A DNA stretch of 64,000 nucleotides from RGIG3528 sp045629005 (lineage in GTDB: Bacteria; Bacillota; Clostridia; Lachnospirales; Lachnospiraceae): contig JAZQQJ010000082.1 in NCBI GenBank assembly GCA_045629005.1, positions 1 to 64,000 on the forward strand, given 5' to 3'. The stretch's first letter is position 1; the number at the start of each line of letters is the position of its first letter. Of this stretch, positions 51,748 to 60,666 are shown piece after piece. The translations under genes were made by a program, and so were the position numbers. Under the pieces are notes generated by a model. The model was not told where the DNA came from and searched no databases. It saw only the letters and a program-made list of their open reading frames with translations.

Positions 51748-53868
51748 TTGGCTGAAAGACAATACACACTTGAGCATACCAGAAACATTGGTATCATGGC
51801 TCACATTGATGCCGGAAAAACAACCCTCTCCGAGCGAATTCTCTATTATACCGGTATCAATCATAAGATTGGTGATACACACGATGGTACTGCTACCATG
51901 GACTGGATGGAACAGGAGCAGGAAAGAGGTATCACGATTACATCAGCTGCTACAACCTGTCACTGGACACAGGAGTACAGACACGAAAAGATTAAGGGAG
52001 CACCCGAATACCGTATCAACATTATCGATACTCCCGGACACGTAGACTTCACGGTTGAAGTTGAGCGTTCACTTCGTGTACTTGACGGCGCTGTCGGCGT
52101 ATTCTGCGCTAAGGGCGGTGTTGAGCCTCAGTCCGAAACAGTTTGGCGTCAGGCTGATAAGTACAACGTACCGAGAATGGCTTTCGTTAATAAGATGGAC
52201 ATCTCCGGTGCAAATTTCTTCAACGTAATCAACATGATCCGTACAAGACTCGGTAAGAATCCCGCTCCTCTTCAGCTCCCTATCGGTGCAGAGGATACTT
52301 TCAAGGGAATCGTTGACCTTTTCGAGATGCAGGCATACTTCTATCTCGATGATAAGGGCGACCAGGTCGAGATTAAGGATATTCCGGATGATATGAAGGA
52401 CATCTGCGAGGAGTATCGTAACAAGCTCATCGAGCAGATTTGCGAGACAGACGACGAACTTCTTGAGAAGTACCTTGAAGGTCAGGTTCCTGAAGAAAAA
52501 GAATTAAAGAAAGCATTAAGAGCTGCAACAATCGCAGGTACAATCATTCCTGTCTGCTGTGGTTCCGCATACAGAAACAAGGGCGTTCAGAAGCTCCTTG
52601 ACGCTGTTATCGAGTATATGCCTGCTCCTACAGACATCCCTGCTATCAAGGGCGTGGACCTTGACGGTAACGAAGTTGAGAGACATGCTTCCGACGAAGA
52701 GCCTTTCGCAGCACTTGCATTCAAGATTATGGCCGATCCTTTCGTAGGAAAGCTTGCATTCTTCCGTGTTTATTCCGGTACTTGCAACGCAGGTTCATAT
52801 GTTCTTAATGCATGCCGTGACAAGAAGGAAAGAATGGGTCGTATCCTTCAGATGCACGCTAACAAGAGAGAAGACCTCGAGAAGGTATTCTCAGGCGATA
52901 TCGCTGCAGCTGTAGGTTTTAAGTTTACAACAACAGGTGATACAATCTGTGATGAGAAGGCACCTGTAATCCTCGAATCCATGGAATTCCCTGAGCCCGT
53001 TATCTCCGTTGCCATCGAGCCGAAGACAAAAGCAGGTCAGGATAAGATGGGCGAGGCTCTTGCTAAGCTTGCTGAAGAAGATCCTACATTCCGTGTTTCC
53101 ACTAACGAAGAAACAGGCCAGACAATCATCTCCGGCATGGGCGAGCTCCATCTTGAAATCATCGTAGACAGACTCCTTCGTGAGTTCAAGGTTGAGGCTA
53201 ACGTTGGTGCACCTCAGGTTGCATACAAGGAAGGCATCACCAAGGAAGTCAACATTGATTCCAAGTATGCAAAGCAGTCCGGTGGTCGTGGTCAGTACGG
53301 TCATTGTAAAGTTATATTCACACCTATGGATGTCAACGGTGAGACGACATTCGAATTTGAAAATACCGTTGTCGGCGGTGCTATTCCTAAGGAATACATC
53401 CCCGCTGTACAGGCAGGTATCGAAGAGGCCATGAAGTGTGGTATCCTCGGAGGTTATCCTGTTCTCGGTATTCATGCTAACTGCTGGGACGGCTCCTACC
53501 ATGAAGTCGACTCCTCAGAAATGGCATTCAAGATTGCCGGTTCCATGGCATTCAAGGAAGCTATGCAGAAGGCAAATCCTGTTCTCCTTGAGCCTATCAT
53601 GAGAGTTGAAATTACTGTTCCCGAGGATTATATGGGCGACGTTATCGGTGACTGCTCATCACGTCGTGGCCGTATCGAGGGTACAGAGGACGTTAACGGA
53701 TCCAAGCTTATCCGTTGCTTCGTTCCGCTCTCTGAGATGTTCGGATATGCTACAGCCCTTCGTTCAAAGACACAGGGGCGTGGCGCTTACTCAATGTTCT
53801 TCGCAAACTACGAGCAGGTTCCGAAGTCAGTTCAGGAGAAGGTTCTTGCAGAACGCAAGGGCAAGTAA
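51748..53868 (+). CDS. fusA: Elongation factor G
   Basis: GTPase that drives translocation. The 706-residue, five-domain protein has G1 AHIDAGKTT, the switch I ERGITITSAATTC, G3 DTPGHVDF and G4 NKMD motifs. Start is TTG 51748 after TTAGGAGG. Third str gene. A separate promoter for tuf follows. Confidence 0.97.
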   Translation: MAERQYTLEHTRNIGIMAHIDAGKTTLSERILYYTGINHKIGDTHDGTATMDWMEQEQERGITITSAATTCHWTQEYRHEKIKGAPEYRINIIDTPGHVDFTVEVERSLRVLDGAVGVFCAKGGVEPQSETVWRQADKYNVPRMAFVNKMDISGANFFNVINMIRTRLGKNPAPLQLPIGAEDTFKGIVDLFEMQAYFYLDDKGDQVEIKDIPDDMKDICEEYRNKLIEQICETDDELLEKYLEGQVPEEKELKKALRAATIAGTIIPVCCGSAYRNKGVQKLLDAVIEYMPAPTDIPAIKGVDLDGNEVERHASDEEPFAALAFKIMADPFVGKLAFFRVYSGTCNAGSYVLNACRDKKERMGRILQMHANKREDLEKVFSGDIAAAVGFKFTTTGDTICDEKAPVILESMEFPEPVISVAIEPKTKAGQDKMGEALAKLAEEDPTFRVSTNEETGQTIISGMGELHLEIIVDRLLREFKVEANVGAPQVAYKEGITKEVNIDSKYAKQSGGRGQYGHCKVIFTPMDVNGETTFEFENTVVGGAIPKEYIPAVQAGIEEAMKCGILGGYPVLGIHANCWDGSYHEVDSSEMAFKIAGSMAFKEAMQKANPVLLEPIMRVEITVPEDYMGDVIGDCSSRRGRIEGTEDVNGSKLIRCFVPLSEMFGYATALRSKTQGRGAYSMFFANYEQVPKSVQEKVLAERKGK

Positions 53869-53885
53869 TACAAATAAATTCATAC

Positions 53886-53914
53886 TTGAAAAAACTCATA
53901 CTATGCAATATAAT
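53886..53914 (+). promoter_or_regulatory. Internal promoter for tuf
   Basis: TTGAAA at 53886-53891, 17-bp spacer, TATAAT at 53909-53914, in the 142-bp fusA-tuf gap. Allows EF-Tu to be made in excess of the rest of the str operon. A CGTATG/CATACG inverted pair (about 53919 and 53957) lies in its leader. Confidence 0.75.
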
Positions 53915-54010
53915 AGCGCGTATGAGGCTCACGTTATTTACCGTTGTCCGATGGGGCATACGGAGTAAATAGAGCAAACCAAACATTCTTATTTAAGGAG
54001 GATTTTTCAA

Positions 54011-55201
54011 ATGGCAAAAGCTAAATTTGAAAGAGGCGACAAAGCACATGCTAACATCGGTACCATCGGACACGTTGACCATGGTAAAACAACCCTTACA
54101 GCAGCTATCACAAAGGTTCTTGCTGAGAGAGTTGCCGGTAATGAAAAGGTAGACTTCGAGAACATCGATAAGGCTCCTGAAGAGAGAGCAAGAGGTATAA
54201 CGATTTCTACAGCACACGTTGAGTACACAACAAACAAGAGACACTATGCACACGTTGACTGCCCCGGACATGCTGACTACGTTAAGAACATGATCACAGG
54301 TGCTGCACAGATGGATGGTGCTATCCTCGTTGTTGCTGCTACAGATGGTGTTATGGCTCAGACAAAAGAGCACATCCTTCTTGCTCGTCAGGTAGGTGTT
54401 CCTAACATCGTAGTATTCATGAACAAGTGTGATATGGTTGATGACCCTGAAATCCTTGAGCTCGTTGAGATGGAAATCACAGAGCAGCTTGAAGAGTACG
54501 GATTCACAGGATGCCCTATCGTACAGGGTTCCGCTCTTAAGGCTCTTGAAGATCCCAACGGTGAGTGGGGCGACAAGGTTATGCAGCTCATGGACACAGT
54601 AGACAGCTACTTCCCTGATCCCGTTCGTGAGACAGATAAGCCTTTCCTTATGCCTGTCGAGGACGTTTTCTCTATCACAGGTCGTGGTACAGTTGCTACA
54701 GGTAGAGTTGAGCGTGGTACACTTCATCTTTCTGAGGAAGTTGAAATCGCAGGTATCCATGAAGAGACACGTAAGGTAGTTGTTACAGGTATCGAAATGT
54801 TCCGTAAGCTCCTTGACGAGGCTCAGGCTGGTGATAACATCGGCGTACTCCTTCGTGGTGTTCAGAGAACAGAAATCGAGCGTGGACAGATCCTCTGCAA
54901 GCCCGGTTCAATCACATGCCACAAGAAGTTCACAGGTCAGGTTTACGTTCTTACTAAGGAAGAGGGTGGCCGTCATACACCTTTCTTCACAAACTATCGT
55001 CCTCAGTTCTACTTCAGAACAACAGACGTTACAGGCGTATGTAACCTTCCTGAAGGCGTTGAGATGTGCATGCCCGGCGATAACATCGAGATGAGCATCG
55101 AACTCATTCATCCTATCGCTATGGAGCAGGGTCTTAACTTCGCTATCCGTGAGGGTGGTAGAACAGTTGGTTCCGGTAAGGTTGCAAAGGTTCTCGACTA
55201 A
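54011..55201 (+). CDS. tuf: Elongation factor Tu
   Basis: Delivers aminoacyl-tRNA to the ribosome. 396 residues with GHVDHGKTT (G1), ARGITISTAH (switch I), DCPGHADY (G3) and NKCDMVDD (G4). Last gene of the str cluster, with strong ribosome site TTAAGGAGG and its own promoter. Followed by an elaborate set of terminator hairpins. Codon use is very biased, as expected for a highly expressed protein. Confidence 0.98.
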   Translation: MAKAKFERGDKAHANIGTIGHVDHGKTTLTAAITKVLAERVAGNEKVDFENIDKAPEERARGITISTAHVEYTTNKRHYAHVDCPGHADYVKNMITGAAQMDGAILVVAATDGVMAQTKEHILLARQVGVPNIVVFMNKCDMVDDPEILELVEMEITEQLEEYGFTGCPIVQGSALKALEDPNGEWGDKVMQLMDTVDSYFPDPVRETDKPFLMPVEDVFSITGRGTVATGRVERGTLHLSEEVEIAGIHEETRKVVVTGIEMFRKLLDEAQAGDNIGVLLRGVQRTEIERGQILCKPGSITCHKKFTGQVYVLTKEEGGRHTPFFTNYRPQFYFRTTDVTGVCNLPEGVEMCMPGDNIEMSIELIHPIAMEQGLNFAIREGGRTVGSGKVAKVLD

Positions 55202-55238
55202 GTCCGCGAAGCAACGAGCTGGATCTATAACAAATAAT

Positions 55239-55275
55239 ATAAGCCCCGGAGAGCTTGCTCTCCAGGGGCTTTTTT
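55239..55275. terminator. Intrinsic terminator after tuf
   Basis: AAGCCCC-GGAGAGC-TTGC-TCTCC-A-GGGGCTT followed by TTTT. Arms extend outward through ATCTATAACAAATAA (55223-55237) and TTATTTGTTATAGAT (55274-55288), so the hairpin is very long and works in both directions. Confidence 0.9.
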
Positions 55276-55288
55276 ATTTGTTATAGAT

Positions 55289-55407
55289 GCGGCGACTGCC
55301 GCGATCGAGTCTGCACGAAGTGCAGTCGAGATCCAGCTCGTTGCTTTTTTTGCGGCGACTGCCGCGATCGAGTCTGCACGAAGTGCAGTCGAGATCCAGC
55401 TCGTTGC
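55289..55407. repeat. 56-bp direct repeat, two identical copies
   Basis: Copies at 55289-55344 and 55352-55407, separated by seven T. Each contains GCGGC/GCCGC and CTGCAC-GAA-GTGCAG hairpins and ends in GATCCAGCTCGTTGC, the reverse complement of GCAACGAGCTGGATC at 55211-55225 on the other side of the tuf terminator. The left copy plus T-run therefore closes an outer terminator around the inner one. Confidence 0.85.
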
Positions 55408-55448
55408 TCTCAACCCAAAAACATTTTTGTATATTCTGTGATTTCTAT

Positions 55449-55477
55449 TATACAAGTAGAGAAACATGTGCTATAAT
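55449..55477 (+). promoter_or_regulatory. Putative promoter for the 55.5-kb gene
   Basis: TATACA at 55449-55454, 17-bp spacer, TATAAT at 55472-55477. A TGTAAGCGGTAACC operator-like stretch follows at 55520-55533. Confidence 0.5.
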
Positions 55478-55562
55478 ATCAGCCATGTTGTTACTGCTTA
55501 TGCAGGGTTAAAATGGTACTGTAAGCGGTAACCAGATTTACCAATTGGAGGATTATAGGGAA

Positions 55563-56450
55563 ATGTCAAAGAACAAAGAGGCAGCTTCAGAAAACAAAGG
55601 AGCATTTTTAGCAAAAGGTGGAAAGCTTTTTTCAATTATCGGATATGCACTTATCATTTTAGCAGTTGCATTTACTGTTTTCATCGTTATCAAAAACAAA
55701 TCAAACGAAATCAAAATTGATTACAGTAAGGGTCTTACAAAAGAAGGATTAATCAAGGATATTGATGTTGACGCTTGTATCGAAGCGCCTGATTATAAGA
55801 ATATGACTCTTTATGCTTATATGATTGAGCTTACAGAGGATGAACTTCAGCAAAAGATTGACGAGATGCTTTCGGATTACTGGTCAGCTGATGAGAATGG
55901 AAACCAGATTGACACAGAGTTTACCGAGGAATTCTGTCAGGAACAGTTCGGAATGTCCTGTGATGAATACAAAAAGATGCTTAACGACGAAACCAAAGAA
56001 GAGCGTATAGCGGAGTACATTCAGGAAATTCTTGAAACAGAAACCGTAGTTAAGGTATATCCCCAGGACTATGTGAATGCTATTACAGAGACTTTAAGAG
56101 GAACAGATCTTTACAATTACCAGTACAACAATTCTATTTATTATCAGTACTTTGGTGCTTATGCATATGCTGACTTCAGCGATTATACCGGCATGACTGA
56201 TGAAGAATACGAAACAAACCTTTCTTCAAGAGCCTACAACCAGGCAATGTTCGATATGGCTGTTCAGTACATTTATGAACATGAAGGTTTAACAGTTACT
56301 AAGGATGAGTACAAATCATTCTGCGAAAGCATCGGTGATGATGTTGAAAAGCAGTATGGTAAGGGATACATCATGAAGAACATCATTTATGATAAGGTAA
56401 TGGATTATCTTGTTGAGAATCTTGACTACGTTGAATTCGATTACGAATAA
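55563..56450 (+). CDS. Membrane-anchored protein with trigger-factor C-terminal-like (SurA-like) region
   Basis: A 295-residue protein: short Lys/Glu-rich cytoplasmic start, one membrane segment (about residues 22-45), then an acidic, helical extracytoplasmic part. The second half (PQDYVNAITETLRGTDLYNY... SSRAYNQAMFDMAVQYIYEHEGLTVTKDEYKS, abbreviated) follows the helical pattern of the trigger-factor C-terminal / SurA-like chaperone domain. No prolyl-isomerase domain or lipobox is seen. ATG 55563 is preferred over TTG 55545, which overlaps GGAGG. It stands between the str and S10 gene clusters with its own promoter and terminator. Chaperone role is an inference from weak similarity. Confidence 0.65.
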   Translation: MSKNKEAASENKGAFLAKGGKLFSIIGYALIILAVAFTVFIVIKNKSNEIKIDYSKGLTKEGLIKDIDVDACIEAPDYKNMTLYAYMIELTEDELQQKIDEMLSDYWSADENGNQIDTEFTEEFCQEQFGMSCDEYKKMLNDETKEERIAEYIQEILETETVVKVYPQDYVNAITETLRGTDLYNYQYNNSIYYQYFGAYAYADFSDYTGMTDEEYETNLSSRAYNQAMFDMAVQYIYEHEGLTVTKDEYKSFCESIGDDVEKQYGKGYIMKNIIYDKVMDYLVENLDYVEFDYE

Positions 56451-56470
56451 TTATTGAATGACTTCATTAG

Positions 56471-56499
56471 AGCCATTGCATAACGCAGTGGCTTTTTTT
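56471..56499 (+). terminator. Intrinsic terminator
   Basis: AGCCATTGC (56471-56479) pairs with GCAGTGGCT (56485-56493) around ATAAC, with one G-T wobble, followed by seven T. Ends the preceding single-gene transcript. Confidence 0.9.
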
Positions 56500-56574
56500 A
56501 TGCAAATGGTGAGAAGAGTCAGAGAAGGCTTGTTGCAAATTTTATATATTTTTCATTTTTTTGCGAAAAAAGTA

Positions 56575-56603
56575 TTGCATAAACAGATTTTAGGGTGTAT
56601 AAT
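56575..56603 (+). promoter_or_regulatory. Promoter of the S10-spc ribosomal operon
   Basis: TTGCAT at 56575-56580, 17-bp spacer, TATAAT at 56598-56603. About 308 bp of leader precede rpsJ. Confidence 0.8.
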
Positions 56604-56911
56604 GCCTCTCGTTGTGACCTTGATAGCGATGAAGCGTGAGGTTGTTGCTTCAAATGAAGCAGGTTTTCCGTGGAGCGAATGTCAAGTAATAATACTGACG
56701 ACAAGTCACTGTACTAAACAAAGTGCGGAGCAATCCGCGAACGTGTAATTCAGCCTATTCGGGAGGTTGAGCAATCATAAGCAGCCATGCGCTGTGGGTT
56801 CCCACATGTGACATGGTTTGTTATTCCGGGTGGCAGGAAACACACGAGTGTGTGTACAGTCACCGCTTGTCGTACTGATTTAAAAAGTGCGAATAGGAGG
56901 CGACATTTTTT
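56604..56911 (+). promoter_or_regulatory. Long structured leader of the S10 operon
   Basis: A 300-base untranslated leader with long-range pairing potential: ACGACAAG (about 56698) with CTTGTCGT (about 56867), and CACTGTAC with GTACAGTCAC close to the same sites. Several local stems also occur, such as GTGCGGAGCAATCCGCGAAC and CACACGAGTGTGTG. Length and position fit an autogenous ribosomal-protein (for example L4-type) leader, but I could not match a specific family. Confidence 0.5.
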
Positions 56912-57226
56912 ATGGCTAACAACAAAAACGTGATGAGAATCACACTCAAGGCTTACGATCATCAGTTAATCGATGCTTCTGCTCAGAAGATCATTGAGAC
57001 TGCAAAGAAGACCGGCTCTAAGGTAAGTGGACCCGTTCCGCTTCCGACAAAGAAAGAGGTTGTTACGATTATCCGTGCCGTACATAAGTACAAGGATAGC
57101 CGTGAGCAGTTCGAGCAGAGAACACACAAGAGACTGATCGACGTAATCGAGCCTACACAGAAGACTGTAGATGCTCTTTCCAGACTTGAGATCCCTGCAG
57201 GCGTTCATATCGTAATCAAGATGTGA
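56912..57226 (+). CDS. rpsJ: Small ribosomal subunit protein uS10
   Basis: 104 residues; first gene of the S10 operon; ATG after ATAGGAGG. Typical VSGPVPLPTKKEVVTIIRAVHKYKDSREQFE core (in part: GPVPLPTKKEVVTIIR). Also the NusE partner of NusB in antitermination. Confidence 0.97.
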   Translation: MANNKNVMRITLKAYDHQLIDASAQKIIETAKKTGSKVSGPVPLPTKKEVVTIIRAVHKYKDSREQFEQRTHKRLIDVIEPTQKTVDALSRLEIPAGVHIVIKM

Positions 57227-57241
57227 TCGAATGCAAACCAA

Positions 57242-57264
57242 TAGATGGTTCCTTCGACCATCTA
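57242..57264. other. Hairpin in the rpsJ-rplC spacer
   Basis: TAGATGGT (57242-57249) and ACCATCTA (57257-57264) around TCCTTCG. No T-run follows; may be a processing or stability element. Confidence 0.5.
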
Positions 57265-57342
57265 GTATGGCTGCATGATGCGTTTCTATAAATAAAGAAA
57301 TGACATTGTGGCCCGCTGTAGATTTTTGAAAGGAGATTCAAA

Positions 57343-57978
57343 ATGAAGAAAGCTATTTTAGCTACAAAGATCGGTATGACACAGATCTTTGACGAAGCAG
57401 GAATGGTTATTCCTGTAACCGTACTCCAGGTAACTCCGAACGTTGTTACTCAGGTTAAGACTGAAGAGAACGACGGATACGCTGCTGTACAGGTAGGTTT
57501 TGGTGACATCAGAGAGTCACTCGTTAACAAGCCCCTTAAGGGACACTTTGCAAAAGCTGGTGTTTCAGTCAAGAGATTTCTTAGAGAATTCAAGTTTGAA
57601 AACGCCGCTGAGTACACTGTAGGTCAGGAAATCAAGGCAGACATCTTTGCTGCAGGTGATAAGATTGACGCAACAGGTATTTCAAAGGGTAAAGGTTTCC
57701 AGGGCGCCATCAAGAGACATGGTCTTTCCAGAGGACCTATGAAGCACGGTTCAAAGTATCACAGACATGCAGGTTCTAACGGACCCGCTACAACACCCGG
57801 CCGTGTATTCCCCGGTAAGCACATGCCCGGACAGATGGGTAATGTAAAGGTTACTGTTCAGAACCTTGAGGTTGCTAAGGTTGATGTTGAAAACAATCTT
57901 ATCCTCGTTAAGGGTGCAGTTCCCGGACCCAAGAAGGCGCTTATCACCTTAAAGGAAACCGTTAAGAGCGGAAAGTAA
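57343..57978 (+). CDS. rplC: Large ribosomal subunit protein uL3
   Basis: 211 residues, starting KKAILATKIGMTQIF, with the glutamine- and glycine-rich loop GTGISKGKGFQGAIKRHG-like segment (here ATGISKGKGFQGAIKRHG) that reaches the peptidyl-transferase centre. Second S10 gene after a 116-bp spacer. Confidence 0.97.
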   Translation: MKKAILATKIGMTQIFDEAGMVIPVTVLQVTPNVVTQVKTEENDGYAAVQVGFGDIRESLVNKPLKGHFAKAGVSVKRFLREFKFENAAEYTVGQEIKADIFAAGDKIDATGISKGKGFQGAIKRHGLSRGPMKHGSKYHRHAGSNGPATTPGRVFPGKHMPGQMGNVKVTVQNLEVAKVDVENNLILVKGAVPGPKKALITLKETVKSGK

Positions 57979-58005
57979 TCTCTAAGAAAGGAGGAAACAA
58001 CTAAA

Positions 58006-58626
58006 ATGGCAAACGTAAAAGTTTACAATATGGAAGGCGCAGCTGTTGGTTCTCTTGAACTCAACGATGCAGTCTTCGGAGTAGAAGTTAATGAGCATCT
58101 TATGCATATGGCAGTAGTTGGCCAGCTTGCAAATAAGCGTCAGGGCACACAGAGTGCCAAGACACGTGCAGAAGTAAGCGGCGGCGGCGCAAAGCCTTGG
58201 AAGCAGAAAGGCACAGGCCACGCAAGACAGGGTTCAACAAGATCCCCTCAGTGGACAGGCGGTGGCGTTGTATTTGCTCCCAAGCCGAAGGAATACTCCT
58301 TAAAGATGAACAAGAAGGAAAAGGCAGCTGCTATCAAGTCTGCACTTACTTCTAAGGTAGCAGAGGATAAGTTCTTTGTTATCGATAACCTTACAGTTCC
58401 TGAAATCAAGACAAAAGTTATGGCTTCCCTTCTTAAGGGACTTAACCTTGACAAGGCACTCGTTATCACAGCAGAGAAGGACGCAAACGTTATTGCTTCT
58501 GCTAAGAACATTCCCGACGTTAGAACAGCAGAGTCCGGCAGCATCAACGTATTCGACATCATGAAGTATGATGCAGTTGTTATTGCTAAGGATGCAGTTA
58601 AAAAGATCGAGGAGGTGTACGCATAA
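58006..58626 (+). CDS. rplD: Large ribosomal subunit protein uL4
   Basis: 206 residues. The extended loop reading RAEVSGGGAKPWKQKGTGHAR lines the exit tunnel (shown from RAEVSGGG to TGHAR). In other bacteria L4 regulates its own operon through the leader. Its stop overlaps the rplW start by one base. Confidence 0.97.
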   Translation: MANVKVYNMEGAAVGSLELNDAVFGVEVNEHLMHMAVVGQLANKRQGTQSAKTRAEVSGGGAKPWKQKGTGHARQGSTRSPQWTGGGVVFAPKPKEYSLKMNKKEKAAAIKSALTSKVAEDKFFVIDNLTVPEIKTKVMASLLKGLNLDKALVITAEKDANVIASAKNIPDVRTAESGSINVFDIMKYDAVVIAKDAVKKIEEVYA

Positions 58627-58925
58627 TGGCAGATCTTAAGTATTATGACGTTATCTTAGCTCCCATCGTTACAGAGAAGAGCATGAACTCCATGGCTGAG
58701 AAGAAGTACGCATTTTCCGTTAATCCTGATGCTACAAAGTCTCAGATTAAAGAAGCTGTTGAAAAGATGTTTGCAGGCGTTAAGGTTGCCAAGGTAAACA
58801 CAATGCTCCAGGACGGTAAGAACCGCAGACGTGGCATGACAACAGGTAAGACAGCACAGAAGAAGAAAGCAATCGTTCAGCTTACAGCTGACAGCGCTGA
58901 AATCGAAATCTTCGCAGGATTATAA
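58626..58925 (+). CDS. rplW: Large ribosomal subunit protein uL23
   Basis: 99 residues, beginning MADLKYYDVILAPIVTEKS. Sits at the tunnel exit, a docking site for trigger factor and SRP. Coupled to rplD by a one-base overlap. Confidence 0.97.
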   Translation: MADLKYYDVILAPIVTEKSMNSMAEKKYAFSVNPDATKSQIKEAVEKMFAGVKVAKVNTMLQDGKNRRRGMTTGKTAQKKKAIVQLTADSAEIEIFAGL

Positions 58926-59044
58926 TTCCTGTTGGATTTAACACGGCTCCGAGTGTATCGGAGTTCAGGTATAACTTATAGGAGTAACGTAGAAAAAATG
59001 CTTCGCATTACGTATTGCGTTACACATCGAAAGGAGTAATTAAA
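58926..59044 (+). other. rplW-rplB spacer with two hairpins
   Basis: CTCCGA-GTGTA-TCGGAG forms a perfect 6-bp stem near 58946-58962. A second segment, TAACGTA ... ATGC-TTC-GCAT ... TACGT, near 58985-59013 is also self-complementary. No T-run follows, so these are not terminators. Confidence 0.5.
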
Positions 59045-59890
59045 ATGGGAATTAAATCATATTCTCCCTATACACCTTCCAGAAGAAATATGACCGTTTC
59101 AGACTTTTCTGAGATTACATGTTCAACTCCCGAAAAGTCCCTTCTTGTTTCATTAAAGAAGAACGCAGGTCGTAACAATCAGGGAAAGATTACAGTAAGA
59201 CACCAGGGCGGTGGTTCAAGAAGAAAGTACAGAATCATCGACTTCAAGAGAAACAAAGATGGTATTCCTGCAAAGGTTTTAACCATTGAATACGATCCTA
59301 ACAGAACAGCAAACATTGCTCTTATCTGCTATGCAGACGGACAGAAGGCATACATCCTCGCTCCCGCAGGCTGCCAGGTTGGCTGGACAGTCATGAACGG
59401 TGAGAACGCAGAGCCCAGAGTTGGTAACTGCCTTCCCATGAGCAAGATTCCGGTTGGTACAGAAATTCATAACGTTGAGCTCATTCCCGGTAAGGGCGGT
59501 CAGCTTGTACGTGCTGCAGGTAATGCTGCACAGCTCATGGCTAAGGAAGGTAAGTACGCAGTACTTCGTCTCCCTTCAGGCGAAATGAGAATGGTTCCTA
59601 TCGAGGGACGTGCTACAATCGGTCAGGTTGGTAACATCGATCACAACCTTATTAACATCGGTAATGCAGGTCGTAAGCGTCACATGGGCATCCGTCCTAC
59701 AGTACGTGGTTCAGTCATGAACCCGAATGACCATCCTCATGGTGGTGGTGAAGGTAAGTGTCCTGTTGGTCGTCCCGGCCCGTCAACTCCTTGGGGCAAG
59801 CCTGCTCTTGGTTATAAGACAAGAGATAAGAAGAAGGCTTCTAACAAGCTCATCATGAGAAGACGTGATGGCAAGGCTTTAACAAAATAG
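59045..59890 (+). CDS. rplB: Large ribosomal subunit protein uL2
   Basis: 281 residues. ATG 59045 follows AAAGGAG; an in-frame start at 59015 lies upstream in the hairpin spacer and is rejected. The peptidyl-transferase-proximal loop RGSVMNPNDHPHGGGEGKCP (20 residues) with its conserved histidine is intact. Confidence 0.97.
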   Translation: MGIKSYSPYTPSRRNMTVSDFSEITCSTPEKSLLVSLKKNAGRNNQGKITVRHQGGGSRRKYRIIDFKRNKDGIPAKVLTIEYDPNRTANIALICYADGQKAYILAPAGCQVGWTVMNGENAEPRVGNCLPMSKIPVGTEIHNVELIPGKGGQLVRAAGNAAQLMAKEGKYAVLRLPSGEMRMVPIEGRATIGQVGNIDHNLINIGNAGRKRHMGIRPTVRGSVMNPNDHPHGGGEGKCPVGRPGPSTPWGKPALGYKTRDKKKASNKLIMRRRDGKALTK

Positions 59891-59912
59891 TTGATAAGGA
59901 GGAAGAATACTA

Positions 59913-60188
59913 ATGGCACGTTCACTTAAAAAAGGACCGTTTATTGATGCTTCTTTAGAGAAGAAGGTTGACGCTGTTGTTAAGAGCGGCGACAAGACAG
60001 TCATTAAGACATGGTCAAGACGTTCTACAATCTTCCCTCAGATGGTTGGCCTTACAATCGCTGTCCATGACGGAAGAAGACATGTTCCGGTATATATTAC
60101 TGAGGATATGGTTGGACATAAGCTCGGCGAGTTCGTTGCTACAAGAACATTCCGTGGCCACGGCAAAGACGAGAAGAAATCAAACTAA
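59913..60188 (+). CDS. rpsS: Small ribosomal subunit protein uS19
   Basis: 91 residues, starting MARSLKKGPFIDASLEKKV, with TWSRRSTIFPQMVG. Head protein of the 30S subunit. Good TAAGGAGG site. Confidence 0.97.
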   Translation: MARSLKKGPFIDASLEKKVDAVVKSGDKTVIKTWSRRSTIFPQMVGLTIAVHDGRRHVPVYITEDMVGHKLGEFVATRTFRGHGKDEKKSN

Positions 60189-60264
60189 CAGTTAACCGCA
60201 GCCTTCGGGCCTGCAGGTGGAAAAGTACCGGCGGAGAGCCGCCGAAATTAATAGGAGGTTTATC

Positions 60265-60654
60265 ATGGCTAAAGGACATAGATCCCAAATTAAGCGTGAT
60301 AGAAACGAAAGCCAGAGAGATAAGCGTCCGTCAGCAAAGCTCAGCTATGCACGCGTAAGCGTTCAGAAGGCTTGCTTTGTACTTGACGCTATCAGAGGCA
60401 AAGATGTGCAGACAGCACTTGGTATTTTAGCTTACAATCCCAGATATGCATCTACATTAATCGAGAAGTTACTCAAGTCCGCAGTAGCTAACGCAGAGAA
60501 CAACAATGGTATGGATCCTGCAAAGCTTTATGTAGCAGAGTGCTACGCTAACTGCGCTCCCACAATGAAGAGAATTCATCCCAGAGCACAGGGCAGAGCT
60601 TACAGAATCTTAAAGCGTATGAGTCACATCACAGTAGTGCTGGACGAGAGATAA
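60265..60654 (+). CDS. rplV: Large ribosomal subunit protein uL22
   Basis: 129 residues from ATG 60265 after AGGAGG. The frame is open 48 bp further upstream, but that portion includes the spacer hairpin CGGCG/CGCCG and is not L22. The beta-hairpin NCAPTMKRIHPRAQGRAYR contacts the exit tunnel, where macrolide resistance changes occur elsewhere. Confidence 0.96.
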   Translation: MAKGHRSQIKRDRNESQRDKRPSAKLSYARVSVQKACFVLDAIRGKDVQTALGILAYNPRYASTLIEKLLKSAVANAENNNGMDPAKLYVAECYANCAPTMKRIHPRAQGRAYRILKRMSHITVVLDER

Positions 60655-60666
60655 GGAGGGCAAATC

